Assembly (NCBI GenBank): GCA_949358305.1
Contig: OX442318.1
Location: forward strand, 14,552,517 to 14,616,516
Direction: 5' to 3'
Origin: Strigamia acuminata
Lineage: Eukaryota > Arthropoda > Chilopoda > Geophilomorpha > Linotaeniidae
Length of the DNA stretch: 64,000 nt
Part shown: piece by piece, positions 36,801 to 46,335 of the stretch
Numbering within the stretch: the first letter of the stretch is position 1
Layout: every line of letters starts with the position of its first letter
Translations under genes and position numbers: made by a program
Notes under the pieces: generated by a model
Told to the model about the DNA's origin: nothing
What the model saw: only the letters and a program-made list of their open reading frames with translations
The model's database searches: none

Positions 36801-38035
36801 GCAGTTTTCTGCTTATCTTCTTCTTCCATCTCTACTTGATAATATCCTTTTGTAAGGTCAAGTGAGGTGAAGTATTTTGCCTGATTAGTATTGTGCATGA
36901 GCAAATCAATACTGGGCATTTGGATTGCATTGATTTCGGTGATCGCATTTAACCATCGGAAATCAATACATAACCTATATGTGCCATTTGGTTTGGCAAC
37001 TATTACGGGATGACTTATGTAAGGCCCCGTAGATTTCTCAATGAGATTCTCTGCTTCTAGCTCTTCAACTAGTTTGGTCATAATCGCAATTTTTGCTGGA
37101 TTGTACATGCGAAACGGTTGTTTTTTCCATTTCGCGTCCTTTTTAAACGTAATTTTATGTTTGGCAAGGTTCGTACAACCAACTTTGTCCCGAAAGACGT
37201 GCTTGATTCCAGAAATTACTTCTAGTAATTTGGTCTTATCCTCGTCGGAACAATCACAATCTTTCACCAACAATTCTTCCCAATTGTCGGGTGTATGAGT
37301 GACTGTTCCGTCGTCTCTTAGTGTGCGTAACCTCGCTAGACTGTCATTAAATTCGTTATCCACGTAAGGCGCAGTCCAACCAGGTTTGTTGTCACAGTCA
37401 AATACAGCTCGTGCTGGATTTAAATTAATTGTTGTACGACGCATAAAATTGTGCCCTAAAATTAGGCCACACACATTTCGGTCTAAAATGATGAAATTCA
37501 TTGGAGTGAATTCTACTCCATCTGCCCATTGAACACAAAGGGTTATTTGTCCTAGCGGGATATGAGTTATGCCGACGGCACACACTTTCATATTTCGGGG
37601 GCAATCTTGAATGAAGTCAGGGGAGGCACAAGTACTGTCAAGTAATTGTAATCCAATAAAACATTGGGTGGCTCCTGAATCCATTAAAGCATTATAGGTG
37701 AGTCCACCTATTGTTATTTTCATTCGTGGGTCGTCGCTACTGTTTCCTAAACGTTTGATGCGTTCAACTACTTCAGCTCTCTTGAGCTGATGTTCTTTGA
37801 CATATTTACGAAGTCTATGATGTCTAGATAATTTCGAGGAGATATCTAAATTTTCCATCATTGCCTCCAAACTTTCGCATACTCCTCCACTAGAACTAGT
37901 GGTTTCCTCTCGAACAGGAGGATTTACAGCGCTTTCAATTATTGCATTCAAGGACTCTCGCCAAGATTCGTCCCCCTTATCCGCAGGAAAGAGGTCGTCA
38001 TCGAATGATGTAAATGGATTTTCAGTCTCTTCCAT
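33869..38035 (-). CDS. pol: Element 1 pol polyprotein: protease, reverse transcriptase, RNase H, integrase
   Basis: 1,388 aa from the first ATG. The frame is open upstream to the gag frameshift site at 38230, so the real product is a gag-pol fusion. Retropepsin motif ALMDSGATQ with later GLILGHNF; RT with KTAFYTPKG, MPFGLCNAP and the catalytic YLDD; RNase H with LTDASHSGLG and the later Glu/Asp residues; integrase with the HHCC zinc finger (HGHPLSGHAG, CVHCQQYK), the catalytic Asp in LDFMGP, Asp in IISDNGKQF and Glu in PTERANRD. A GPW/GPY-type C-terminal module is followed by a Glu-rich tail. All catalytic residues are present. Confidence 0.96.
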   Translation of the reverse strand: MEETENPFTSFDDDLFPADKGDESWRESLNAIIESAVNPPVREETTSSSGGVCESLEAMMENLDISSKLSRHHRLRKYVKEHQLKRAEVVERIKRLGNSSDDPRMKITIGGLTYNALMDSGATQCFIGLQLLDSTCASPDFIQDCPRNMKVCAVGITHIPLGQITLCVQWADGVEFTPMNFIILDRNVCGLILGHNFMRRTTINLNPARAVFDCDNKPGWTAPYVDNEFNDSLARLRTLRDDGTVTHTPDNWEELLVKDCDCSDEDKTKLLEVISGIKHVFRDKVGCTNLAKHKITFKKDAKWKKQPFRMYNPAKIAIMTKLVEELEAENLIEKSTGPYISHPVIVAKPNGTYRLCIDFRWLNAITEINAIQMPSIDLLMHNTNQAKYFTSLDLTKGYYQVEMEEEDKQKTAFYTPKGNYQFVRMPFGLCNAPCTFQALMEQVMGDALYKHALVYLDDVIIFSQTWDQHLGHIKDVLERLDKANLSVNKEKSKFGRTTLKFLGHLITPNGLAPDPDKIASVRKFPTPKTSKDVQRFHGLANFFRKFIPNHGEIATPLTSIMHEKATFVWGQEQIDAFERIKDILCDETQVLLMPNMLEPFVILTDASHSGLGAVLCQDVDFLDKNKDKWIKTPRPVAYASRVLRGAEQRYTTPELECLAVVWAVERFRPYIEYTSFTLESDAEALKWLMGTPEPSGRFGRWAIKLQCGAFKIKYRRGTQNQVADAFSRAPLSIEDIPKDDYIEPTEITQFWPEWDGNKEVTRREEPKPCQFLTNVSVKFDYSKKLNNSLEKGEKGHVEPETLFSALTEVLSIVPPTRAEIIEAQLKDYECRKIITHLKLDEVEQKKNKKTKRWMKDIKGYQLDFKENHDNEDENSNDSEMLIFFKPTFEEELNDSGNGFKAVIPPSLVRRVLFACHGHPLSGHAGMSKTLERAKLIYYWPKMSKDTCNYVRSCVHCQQYKPSQHRKNRASYTPHNMAQPWEVLCLDFMGPKPAGQYQHKYILVGIDQCTKWVELAPLSKASSEAIITKLGDIVHRWGYPRKIISDNGKQFASTIYEGFCKRHNIKMTHISPYHAQANPTERANRDIKIMLAIYSDVHSHWPRFLNEFAFASRTAKSEATGSTPFLLNTGRIVTLPFDPRIIQHANKFDKNNPEEFVFNLLGILRRAHQEMHRRIQLNYEKHDRIHRNKFHICKYEVGDLVWKNTHILSNQDKGITKGFAEKRDGPWEITAVLTGGAYALRKLLDDSIEPSINTDDLTPYIPSYPIETWTLGQKKGKLKDHPNPDWMSANSEFNESNSQELDNQDMEETSRENLEKDMEELPQETLEQEERIIPTSNENGNEIIDPRSNNSNKRKRTADLPEIISRPKRTSKPNPKYTTDFVQMIQERR

Positions 38036-38201
38036 CGAAAAAGGAGTGTTGGGATAAGGTTCCTTAAATACATACTTTGGATTCCTTTTCCTAGTTTTAC
38101 GATTAGGTCGTTTAATTTCCTCATCTTGAATTACTAATTTGTTCAGAGTTTCGTTTAGAACATTTTCTATTTCTGAGGATAATGTATTACTCTGGTTTTT
38201 T

Positions 38202-38236
38202 AGGGGGTTTTCGGTAACCCCCTCTACTAGTTTTTT
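38202..38236 (-). promoter_or_regulatory. Element 1 gag-pol -1 ribosomal frameshift signal
   Basis: On the minus strand the gag frame reads CCA AAA AAC TAG. The slippery heptamer A AAA AAC (38236-38230) ends at the gag stop. After a 6-base spacer comes a perfect 8-bp stem, AGGGGGTT/AACCCCCT, with a 6-base loop (38223-38202). Slipping back one base enters exactly the frame that is open into pol. This is the textbook architecture. Confidence 0.9.
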
Positions 38237-40338
38237 GGAGTCGGTGGACCTTCAATCGCCAAAGGCGGAGTGGTCGCATTTTTTGGATCCAAAAATTTAG
38301 TGAATAAGTCCGACATGGATTTTGTCATACTAGTTTGCATAGTAGTTTTGAAGTCTTCAAGCTTTTGGTCCAAGGATTCAGCGGTCACCCAATTTTGTCT
38401 CTGTCGTTTAAAAAGATCAGAGGCGGGATTGGTATTGGTATTATTACCAGTACCTTGGGGCTTGTCCTGAACAAATTTTCTTTTTTGTAACAAAGGACAT
38501 TCCCTCTTAAAGTGTCCTGGTTGATTGCAATGGAAGCATTTTCCAGTTGCTTTCTCCGATAGGGCACATACCATGTTGTTGAATCCAACATCGTTTTCAA
38601 GATTGTCTGTCTCGTCAGATTCCATAGGTACAACTTCTGGTTCGGCGTTCAACGTCTGAGTAGATCGTATGAGTGGGCGCGAACTCCTGGCGTCTTTACC
38701 TTTTTGAGTATTTGACGGGGCAGTTTCGTCCTCTTTATTGGCAATAGTGTCTACACTAGCATTTTGGGCTTCGAAAAGAGCCCTATTCTGCCGGACAAAT
38801 TGAAATATGTCATTAAATGATTCTTCATAAAGACCTCTATCGATTATTCGATTGTAACTAACTAAATTCAAATTCTCGAGAAGAGTGGGGGCTTCATCTC
38901 TTGTTGAATAAGATCCTTGAGCTTGTTTAAATCTCAAAAGAAATGTATAAAGTGGCTCTTCTGGGCCCTGGATTAAATTTCGAAGCTTTCGGGCTCGAGT
39001 GACAGGGATCATGTCAAACTCCGCCAAAAATAACTTTTCGAAAGTTTTCCAGTCAACAAATTTGTCGAGGTTATCGGTATGCCATTCGTGGGCTATACCA
39101 GATAAATAAGTTGGTATTCCGCGTTTTACCATCTCATCCAGAGTCAAACCTTTAGCGACAGCGACTGTTTTGGCTGTAGCTAAAAATTTAGCCACGTCCT
39201 TCTGTTTTCCATCGAAAACAGGCATATCCTGACCTTTGAAAAAGGTTTTGCTCGAATTGTTTGCATTATTATTTTGCTGTGCATTATTCTGCATAAATTG
39301 TTGTACTTGCTGTGCACAATCAGTTTGAATATTTCGCACATGGGTAAGGATGGCTCCCAAGTCGTCGGTGGAAAATCTCGCTTGAGATGAACTACCAGCA
39401 GAGGATGCCGAACCAGAATTATGTTCAAAATTGGGCAGATTTCCCTTAGGGACCTGATTGTCCTGGGGGATTTCTTTCCTTGGAGGAACATAATTTTCAT
39501 ACTGTGTATGATTGCCAGATGGTACATGTTGTCCATGTGGAACACTACTTTCATTTTGTACTCGTTCTGGGGGTGTCTGATTTGAACGAGTCTTTCCCAC
39601 CGGTAAATTTTGAATAACGGGGGATGGTGAGATCGGATCGGATCTCCTTGGAGTTCGATTTGACACTCTTTTTGACTGCGTTGGGGGGACAAACTGTCCT
39701 TTCCCCGGTGTCGGGGGGACATAATGTCTATTTCCAGATGTTGGAGTAACATACTGTCTATGTCCAGAGTTTTGGGAGACATTTTGTCTATTCCCCGAAG
39801 TTTGGGGGATAAAACCCGAATTACTATTGTTAATCGTTCGATTAACACTAGTCGATCTAGACCTTGGTTTGGCTAGATTTAAAGGACTATTAGAGTTGGG
39901 TGTTCTTTGTCCAGAACTTTGTTGACTACGAGATCGGCTAAACGATGGTTCGCGTACCATTCTATCGTTTAGCTGTGGAGTCGACACTATCCGGGCTTGA
40001 TATCCCAACCTCTTTTTAGGAGAGGGAAAGTCCAGCTTACGATTCGTGGGAATCGTTTTTCGTGGGGTTCGGTGTGAAGTCCGCGAATGCCGACTTTCGT
40101 TCTCCGAATTTTCATCTTCATCGGGTCTAATTCTCTGATTTCTTTTCTCAAGTACGCGTACATGATTAACCGCTTCGGTTATTGTTTTGAAATCAGCCCG
40201 ATTTAGATTATAGAGTCGACAATACTCTGTCAAATCGTCCGGAATTAAATCCGTTTGGTCTTCGAGTCGGACGTAACTATTTTCCAAGTTTCCGTCATCA
40301 ACTTCTCGTTCATTCATATGAATGTTTTCGTCAGACAT
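38227..40338 (-). CDS. gag: Element 1 gag (capsid-nucleocapsid) protein
   Basis: The frame is open from 40449, but the likely start is ATG 40338 (MSDENIHMNEREVDD), giving 703 aa. The first half is polar and Arg/Ser/Pro-rich with decapeptide-like repeats (SGNRQNV, SGHRQYV, SGNRHYV, PGKGQFV). The middle has a gypsy-type capsid region (FDGKQKDVAKFL, IAHEWHTDN, LFLAEFDMIPVTRARKLRNL). Near the C-terminus is one CCHC zinc knuckle, CFHCNQPGHFKREC. Its last codons form the frameshift site. Confidence 0.93.
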   Translation of the reverse strand: MSDENIHMNEREVDDGNLENSYVRLEDQTDLIPDDLTEYCRLYNLNRADFKTITEAVNHVRVLEKRNQRIRPDEDENSENESRHSRTSHRTPRKTIPTNRKLDFPSPKKRLGYQARIVSTPQLNDRMVREPSFSRSRSQQSSGQRTPNSNSPLNLAKPRSRSTSVNRTINNSNSGFIPQTSGNRQNVSQNSGHRQYVTPTSGNRHYVPPTPGKGQFVPPTQSKRVSNRTPRRSDPISPSPVIQNLPVGKTRSNQTPPERVQNESSVPHGQHVPSGNHTQYENYVPPRKEIPQDNQVPKGNLPNFEHNSGSASSAGSSSQARFSTDDLGAILTHVRNIQTDCAQQVQQFMQNNAQQNNNANNSSKTFFKGQDMPVFDGKQKDVAKFLATAKTVAVAKGLTLDEMVKRGIPTYLSGIAHEWHTDNLDKFVDWKTFEKLFLAEFDMIPVTRARKLRNLIQGPEEPLYTFLLRFKQAQGSYSTRDEAPTLLENLNLVSYNRIIDRGLYEESFNDIFQFVRQNRALFEAQNASVDTIANKEDETAPSNTQKGKDARSSRPLIRSTQTLNAEPEVVPMESDETDNLENDVGFNNMVCALSEKATGKCFHCNQPGHFKRECPLLQKRKFVQDKPQGTGNNTNTNPASDLFKRQRQNWVTAESLDQKLEDFKTTMQTSMTKSMSDLFTKFLDPKNATTPPLAIEGPPTPKN

Positions 40339-41129
40339 GATAAAAGTTTTTAAATTCTTTATTACTAAAGAACGATAACACACTTTATATAAAAAAAAAT
40401 ACACTTCAAAATAACAATACACTTCGATAAGGTTAAGCTTAAACTCCACGTGCTGGGTAAACGTGTTAAACTATCGATAAATTTTAAACAATCAAATGAA
40501 TCCTACTACAAGTAAACTAGCGTCGGGTGAGAAGGCGCTTTAAACTATTTGTTAAAATAATAGATGAAATATACTTAACTTTAGCTGGTTTACGGCGTGG
40601 AAAATTCGAATCGGGACTGAACGGGACGGCGTGGTCAAGATGGCTACTGGAGCACGTGTCTGCAGGTCTGGTCTGGATACGAATGGTCGTCTGTAGTCTG
40701 GATCCGCGTGGCATCGAGGATCGATAATCCTTTAATCCCTCGACACTTTATTGGTGGAAAGTTATTTTATCCAATGATAAAATGGAAACTAATCCTTTAT
40801 TTTAGTAGTTTTCTACTACGTCCGCACTTTGGCCTGGTCAATCTCGTTACTGATTGGATATTTCTTACGAAAATATTCAACTAACATTGGAATTTTACCA
40901 AGCCTTGTTTCGTGAAAATTAAAATTAATTTTACTTCGATTTTAAGTGTTTTTTCAACACAACGAAACTTTCCCTTTAATGTTAGAGTTCTCACGAATCC
41001 CAACGTTCTTAAAGAGGATTCCCTACTTCGCAAAAGCAGAGACATATAAAATGTTTTGAAATGTTATACTCTTTATTTATCTCAATTTTCACTTTTATTT
41101 AAATTCGGTAAATTTAAACTTTGCAACCT
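40339..41129 (-). other. Element 1 untranslated leader
   Basis: About 0.8 kb between the primer-binding site and gag with no supported ORF. Packaging signals and any splice donor for ORF3 should be here; none is obvious by eye. Confidence 0.5.
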
Positions 41130-41147
41130 ATCTCGGTGGGACCTCCA
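41130..41147 (-). other. Element 1 primer-binding site (tRNA-Gln)
   Basis: The plus-strand 18-mer ATCTCGGTGGGACCTCCA equals the 3' end of a typical animal tRNA-Gln including CCA. Its complement is the primer site, two bases inside the 5' LTR. Confidence 0.88.
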
Positions 41148-41149
41148 CG

Positions 41150-42802
41150 TGTGACGGTGACGACCACAACTCCTATCGCATGATAGTACCGGGTATAAGT
41201 CGCGTGAATTAGTGAATAGTAACGAGATAAATAAATACAACAGAGTTATCAAAACAAGACATTTATTGTTATCAAACAATATAAACAAATCTAAAGTTAT
41301 ACAAATGACTAATGCCGACATTTGGCAAGTTAAATACAAGTTAAACTATACATGAAATTGGCTGTAAAACAGCCCTGAAATAATATGATTACGGTTATTG
41401 GTGATCCGGGGTTCGGGAACGGCAAAACGCCCGCTCGACCGAGTTATAGATGTCGTCTGCGATAGCCGGGCTGGCTGTGTCCTCGCGGCTTCCGTCGGCG
41501 CTTCGTAATCGTGGAACTGCTTCGTTCGCGTTCCAGGTCCGTATCGTGTAATGGTCCGTGTAATGCTTCTTGGTTCGATCCGAGAGGTGCGGTTGACTCA
41601 TGTGCACCGCCACAACTAGGGTTGGAAATTGGTAATGAATAAATGAAGTCATTTATTCGCCAAGGTTCCGCTTGCGAATTATATTTAATTCGCGATGTTG
41701 TGAGTTTAATAAATTAACTCAATAAATTGTATTCAATTTATTGTTACGAATTTGATTCGTCATACAGTGAAATAAGTCTCGTGACTTACTTCGGTTGTTA
41801 ACTTGTTGCCAAGTTTAAACAATTAAGGTGTATTTATCAACTACAAAATGTAATAAAGGTTAAACATCGCAACACACAATTGCCGTCAAAGTTCGCCTTG
41901 CCGAGCAGAACAGTATCGCGCGTGCCCTAAATAACAGTGCGGTGAGAGACGGCACTGGTATTCAGGGGGATATAGCCCGCAGTTCTGCACAACAGAATTA
42001 ATCACCCGAGATACTACTCATAAGTAGACTGCTTTGGCACCATCACCGAAGAGATATAACTTTCCCAAACACATAGTGCTACTGGCGGTAACTGCATGTT
42101 TTGCATGCAGACTGCTTTGGCACCATCAAGTGATGGAGTCAATCTCTTTCAGTAACAGTGCTACTAACGGTTACTAAATACTTTGGTATCACACGTGATT
42201 CTATTGTCCGACCACGAGGATACTTATGCGGGAGGCTTTCTCCTCGGCAAGACCGTTTGACGGAAACATTAACAGTCCGAACTTCGCCTTCAGTTGACGG
42301 GGGTTGCATGGCTCAGCAGAGCCATGCTATGCATGGACCGGTAGGCCCATGCCCTGAGTAAGAAACAGTTATTTGACATGCGGAACATACCAAATAACCA
42401 GAAATCAAGAACTAACTTAACTTCCTGTTGTCAGGGAGTTTTATACTCGGTGGGATTAGGTTCCACCAATCTCGTATCGCAGGAAGTGGATACGGAGATG
42501 CAAATTGGGATTATGTTAATCTTTTAGCATAAACCGGAACTGGATACCGGGGACAGGAAATGGATACACAGAACGGAAATACCTTCAAAACCGTGTTCCT
42601 CGTCATGTATCGGTGATAAAGCAGTAACGCCTATTTTATCTTCTTAAGTATTGATAATATACCTTTATATTATCGATGTGAATCACATTTGGTCGTATCA
42701 AACATAATAATATGTTTGTGAACTATTTATATGGGAAATAGTAAGCTCGAGGTTGAATTTGCCGCTAGTACTAGTGGCGCCATCTATTGCTAATTTGTCA
42801 CA
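41150..42802 (-). repeat. Element 1, 5' LTR
   Basis: 1,653 bp, same length as the 3' LTR and differing from it by one base that I saw. It drives transcription leftwards, away from dixin. Confidence 0.97.
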
Positions 42803-42857
42803 ACCAGTTTGAGCACTAATTTTCTTTTATTTCTTTTATTTCTTTAATTTTTAGATT

Positions 42858-44128
42858 ATGGTGCTGCACTCATCAACACCTAGCATGGAATTAGCAGTTT
42901 CAAGACAAAAAGGACAAAGTAGGGACAATTGCAGTGAGAAAGAAGAAGTGATAAGACAATTACAGGTAATATCATCGACTTTTTGACTTATTTTCATGTT
43001 GTTGCAATTCAAATATCTTATGATAGCAAGAATTAATAGCGAGGGATAGACTTATAAACCAACAGAGGACACAACTCGATGAAACCACCAAACATTTGTC
43101 GCGAGCTAATAAAACGAAAACTCTTCTCGCGAGCCAGTTGCAAGAGCAAGACAGGAAATTGGCTATGGTCCAAAAACAACAAGATACAAGACCAGTTGTA
43201 AGTTTTTAATTTCAATTCACGCGTCAATCATTTCAGGAACTTAAAATGTTTCACTCTTTATCAAGATGAAAGAAGAATTGCACGTGGCGAACGAAGCCTT
43301 GAATAGTCTGCGCAAATCCTTCCGCTCGAGTGATCCGCAACATCACACCTTGGACACTATTGAGCAAAGTATTTCTTTGCTTATGGAACGGTTGCACGAA
43401 GCTGAAATGCTATCAGTAAGTATTTCTCGATCTCGCGTAAACTAGGAAAACAGCTGGGAGGCTGAAAATGATTGCTGATTTGTATCGCCCTTGAAACAGA
43501 TTAAGAAAGGGAAAAGAGGAACGAGATTTTTGTAATTAAATATAAGCTTATATTAATAAAAATTAAAATCTCTTTCAGCTGGCACTGGCACAAAGCGGAA
43601 GAAGTAGGTTCCGGCATTTGAGTTTAGCCAATCACAAAGCCACGCTTGCATTAACTGATGGTAAAATATATTTTTTTTTAAATCAAATACGGAGTATCGA
43701 TTATTAATGTACCGAACTAAAACTGATGTTGATAGTTTCTGCAATTTGCAATTCCCATATTTATCCACTGACCAAGATCATTTACTTTAATGAGAATCTT
43801 ACACCAAGCTTGACAACCATTAGCAAAAGGTCGGTTTTTTTTTTCCTTTTCTCTTTGAAGCATTTATTGAATTTTCGTTTATGCGTTTTTAGGTTGGGAG
43901 ATATAACATTGATGGATTTTAAGAAATTATTAAACCAACCTGGAGAATTAAGATACCACTTCAAAACCATGGATCCGGAATTTGGAATTGTTAAGGAAGA
44001 GGTAAACGTCGTATGAAAATCTATTTTATGTTTTATTAATTATTTAAAACTAGATTATGCAAGACGACGATATTTTACCAGGAATGGATGGGAAAATAAT
44101 TGCTTGGGTCGAAAGTAAAAAAGATTAA
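42858..44128 (+). CDS. DIXDC1: Dixin (DIX-domain protein), 7 coding exons
   Basis: Exons 42858-42965, 43027-43197, 43266-43415, 43579-43660, 43736-43829, 43893-44001 and 44054-44128 join in frame to 262 aa. The N-terminal half is a coiled coil (about residues 30-140). The C-terminal 85 residues are a DIX domain of the dixin type: TKIIYFNENLTPSLT, LGDITLMDFKKLL, YHFKTMDPEFGIVKEE, DGKIIAWVE. Dixin polymerises through DIX with Dishevelled and Axin in Wnt signalling (family knowledge). The calponin-homology domain of long vertebrate isoforms is absent. The ATG sits three bases behind an acceptor (TTTTTAG|ATT), so an untranslated exon is expected upstream, beyond or within element 1, which is inserted 52 bases before this exon. 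Confidence 0.9.
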
Positions 44129-44187
44129 CCATCATTTTTTATTTTTCTGCGCTTCCATGGCAAAAGTCGTAATATCTTTTTGTAATC

Positions 44188-44193
44188 AATAAA
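44188..44193 (+). terminator. Poly(A) signal of dixin
   Basis: AATAAA 60 bases after the dixin stop codon. Confidence 0.75.
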
Positions 44194-44574
44194 AATAAAA
44201 ATACTTCACGATATTTTTATTACAAAACCACTGTACCTATTTTGCTATACCTTATATAAAAGTAAATAAAGGAAAACACTACTACACTAAACACACTACT
44301 TGCGCAGCAGTGACAACTATACAGCCGATGAGCTAGGCAAAGCTTGCATTTGCATTTGCATCATGGTATGTAAATGTAGTGTACACCTATGGCCAAAAAA
44401 ATCTTACACGTTCTCACGCTGCTTCAGCTCCAAATGAGCAGTTCATTTGAGCAGTTCCTCAAACGCGGTCTGTGTTCAGTCGATTACCGGTGCTTGGTTT
44501 CGACGGAAAACTAAGCATTTTTTGGTCGAATTTGTACGATCGAATGCGGCCAGTGTTTGGCTGATTACCCGTTC

Positions 44575-44998
44575 TTAGTTTTGACGGTATTTCTGCTTGA
44601 TGGCGACACCGTTCGCGGGCCTCTCCTTCGCTTTCCAGCACCTCCGTCCCGGCAGGTGACGCAACCTGATAGTCACCCGCTCCTCGACGGCGCAGCCCTT
44701 CGGTTCGGTCTTCTTGAGCTTGAACTTGCGTCCGTGCACGACCGGTTCGACCAGTTCCGCCCTACATTGAGTGCAGCGCACGCGGTACTTCTTCAGCGGC
44801 CCCAACTTCCAGTTGCCCTCAGTTTCTTCTCGATCGGTTAGGTTGAGATCGGTCAACTTCTTCTTGCACAAAGGTGTCAGCAGAACGACACTTTCGGCAC
44901 ACAAGTTCATCATTGCTCGGTGTTTTGCGCCCGTTTTCCTTCAGTTCTTCTATCAAATTCTTCCTTTTTGTTACCTCTTCCGGCGCAACCTCGACCAT
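44575..44998 (-). pseudogene. Frameshifted zinc-ribbon-like reading frame
   Basis: A GC-rich intronless stretch encodes two overlapping minus-strand frames. One starts at ATG 44998 (MVEVAPEEVTKRKNL, with CRKC). A second is open from 44913 to the stop at 44575 (with CTQC and a Lys/Arg-rich end). CRKC...CTQC spacing across the two frames would resemble a zinc ribbon, which suggests one ancestral frame broken by an indel, perhaps a processed copy. The family is not recognised. Downstream sequence (44,460-44,580) contains two copies of a roughly 70-bp unit. Confidence 0.4.
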
Positions 44999-45193
44999 CT
45001 CAAGGCTACTTGAATACCATCTTATACTCTGGTTCCACCAATAAACATAACAAACATGAGTTTGACATTTAAATGTGCATAAAACTTCATTTCAATGATA
45101 GAAATAACATTTTTTAATTAGAAAAATCAAAATTACATTAACTAAAGTAGTCATAACAATCACAAAAACAAATAAAAATAAAAACTACTTCTC

Positions 45194-45402
45194 CTATACT
45201 CTGGCCATGTGTAAGTTTGGCCTAACTCCGGGCCTTTTCTCTGGTGTAGTGATACAAGAAAATAGATCCAAACACCAGAAGCAAGCACTAAACTCTGAAC
45301 TATTTTCCCTGGTGGCAGCACAGAGCACAGTATAGAGACTGTGGCACAGAGTGAGTAATGAGGCTCGGAGTTAGGCCAAACTTACACATGGCCAGAGTAT
45401 AG
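45194..45402. repeat. Short foldback repeat with 37-bp perfect arms
   Basis: 45194-45230 and 45366-45402 are exact reverse complements (CTATACTCTGGCCATGTGTA and on). Looser matching extends outward to AAAACTACT / AGTAGTTTT. The loop is 135 bases, no coding frame. It is probably a small non-autonomous DNA element, superfamily unknown. Confidence 0.75.
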
Positions 45403-45941
45403 TAGTAGTTTTATTCAGTCTGGAGCACAGTGTAAGTTCTCTTACACCGTGGGTTAAATATACACATAGTAGCTTAAAAATATGAATTTATCGTTTTTTT
45501 TTTAGCTTAAAACTTGAATTTATCGATTTTTATATGTAAAAATTAGAAATTAATTGATTTTTTACATATAAAAACGAAAATTTATCGATTTTTTAACTTA
45601 AAAATGAGAATTTATTGATTTTTTTAACATAAAAATGAGAATTCTTAACTTAAAAAATCTTATAAACTTAATTTTTCAATTTAAAAAAAAAGACTTCTCA
45701 ATTTCAACACCTGATAACAAAACAATGCCATATTCATCAAACTTCTACAACCCAATGTAAATAAAATTTTTTAAAAATAAACAAAAATTAAAATTAAAAC
45801 ATTACGATTAAAATAAACACATTTAACATTGTAGCTATTTTATTTTACTTTATTACCGAAAAATACCGGTTTACCGGTTTTTTGAATATTGAATACCGAA
45901 ATACCGGTTTTTCCAAAAGTTCCGATTTGGAGAAACCCTAA

Positions 45942-46335
45942 TTGCAAACTTCCACTCTTTCTTATAAGGACCCTCCATTGCTTCTTCGTACGAATTGGGT
46001 TCCAATGCACAGAAACCCGCAAATGGATTTGGAAGATCTTGTGGTGGAACCGTTTTCCCCGTGAAATCAAACAATTTGGGGTCAAACTCAAAACCATTAG
46101 CCTCGCACCAATTCAATGCCTCAACTTTACTTCTTATTCGGCTTTTGTCTGGTGCTACGTAATTCGGAGAAGTAACACCAGCATCCCTTCCCGTTAATCT
46201 AACATAGGGTTTCATTTCCCAGTCATTTAAATCTAACTTCTTTCGGATAGAATTGGATAATTGGTTTATCCATCCGAAATTTTTGGATTGGATCAAATCC
46301 GATTCAAACCGATTCAAACGCACCCTTAGTGGCAT
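45942..46335 (-). pseudogene. MBD-like domain fused to the start of a Copia-type reverse transcriptase (fragment)
   Basis: An open minus-strand frame from ATG 46335. Residues about 18-93 look like a methyl-CpG-binding (MBD/TAM) domain: NYVAPDKSRIRSKVEAL and then DPKLFDFTGK. Residues about 111-132 match the conserved beginning of Copia/Ty1 reverse transcriptase (EPNSYEEAMEGPYKKEWKFA). Homology then stops and the frame runs into AT-rich CCGGTTT-type repeats, so it is a truncated copy. The join is within one unbroken frame. The parent element is not in the window. Confidence 0.55.

Larger units (their letters stand above)
29651..42802 (-). mobile_element. Ty3/gypsy-type LTR retrotransposon, element 1 (13.15 kb, apparently intact)
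   Basis: Two 1,653-bp LTRs (TGTGACGG...TTTGTCACA on the plus strand) are flanked by the 4-bp target duplication ACCA (29647-29650 and 42803-42806). On the minus strand the order is LTR, tRNA-Gln primer site, gag, -1 frameshift signal, pol (PR-RT-RNase H-IN), unknown ORF3, polypurine tract, LTR. I saw one LTR difference (A30351 versus G41850), so insertion is recent. All catalytic motifs in pol are present. It lies just upstream of dixin in the opposite orientation. The domain order, integrase last, places it in Ty3/gypsy and not Copia. Confidence 0.97.
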
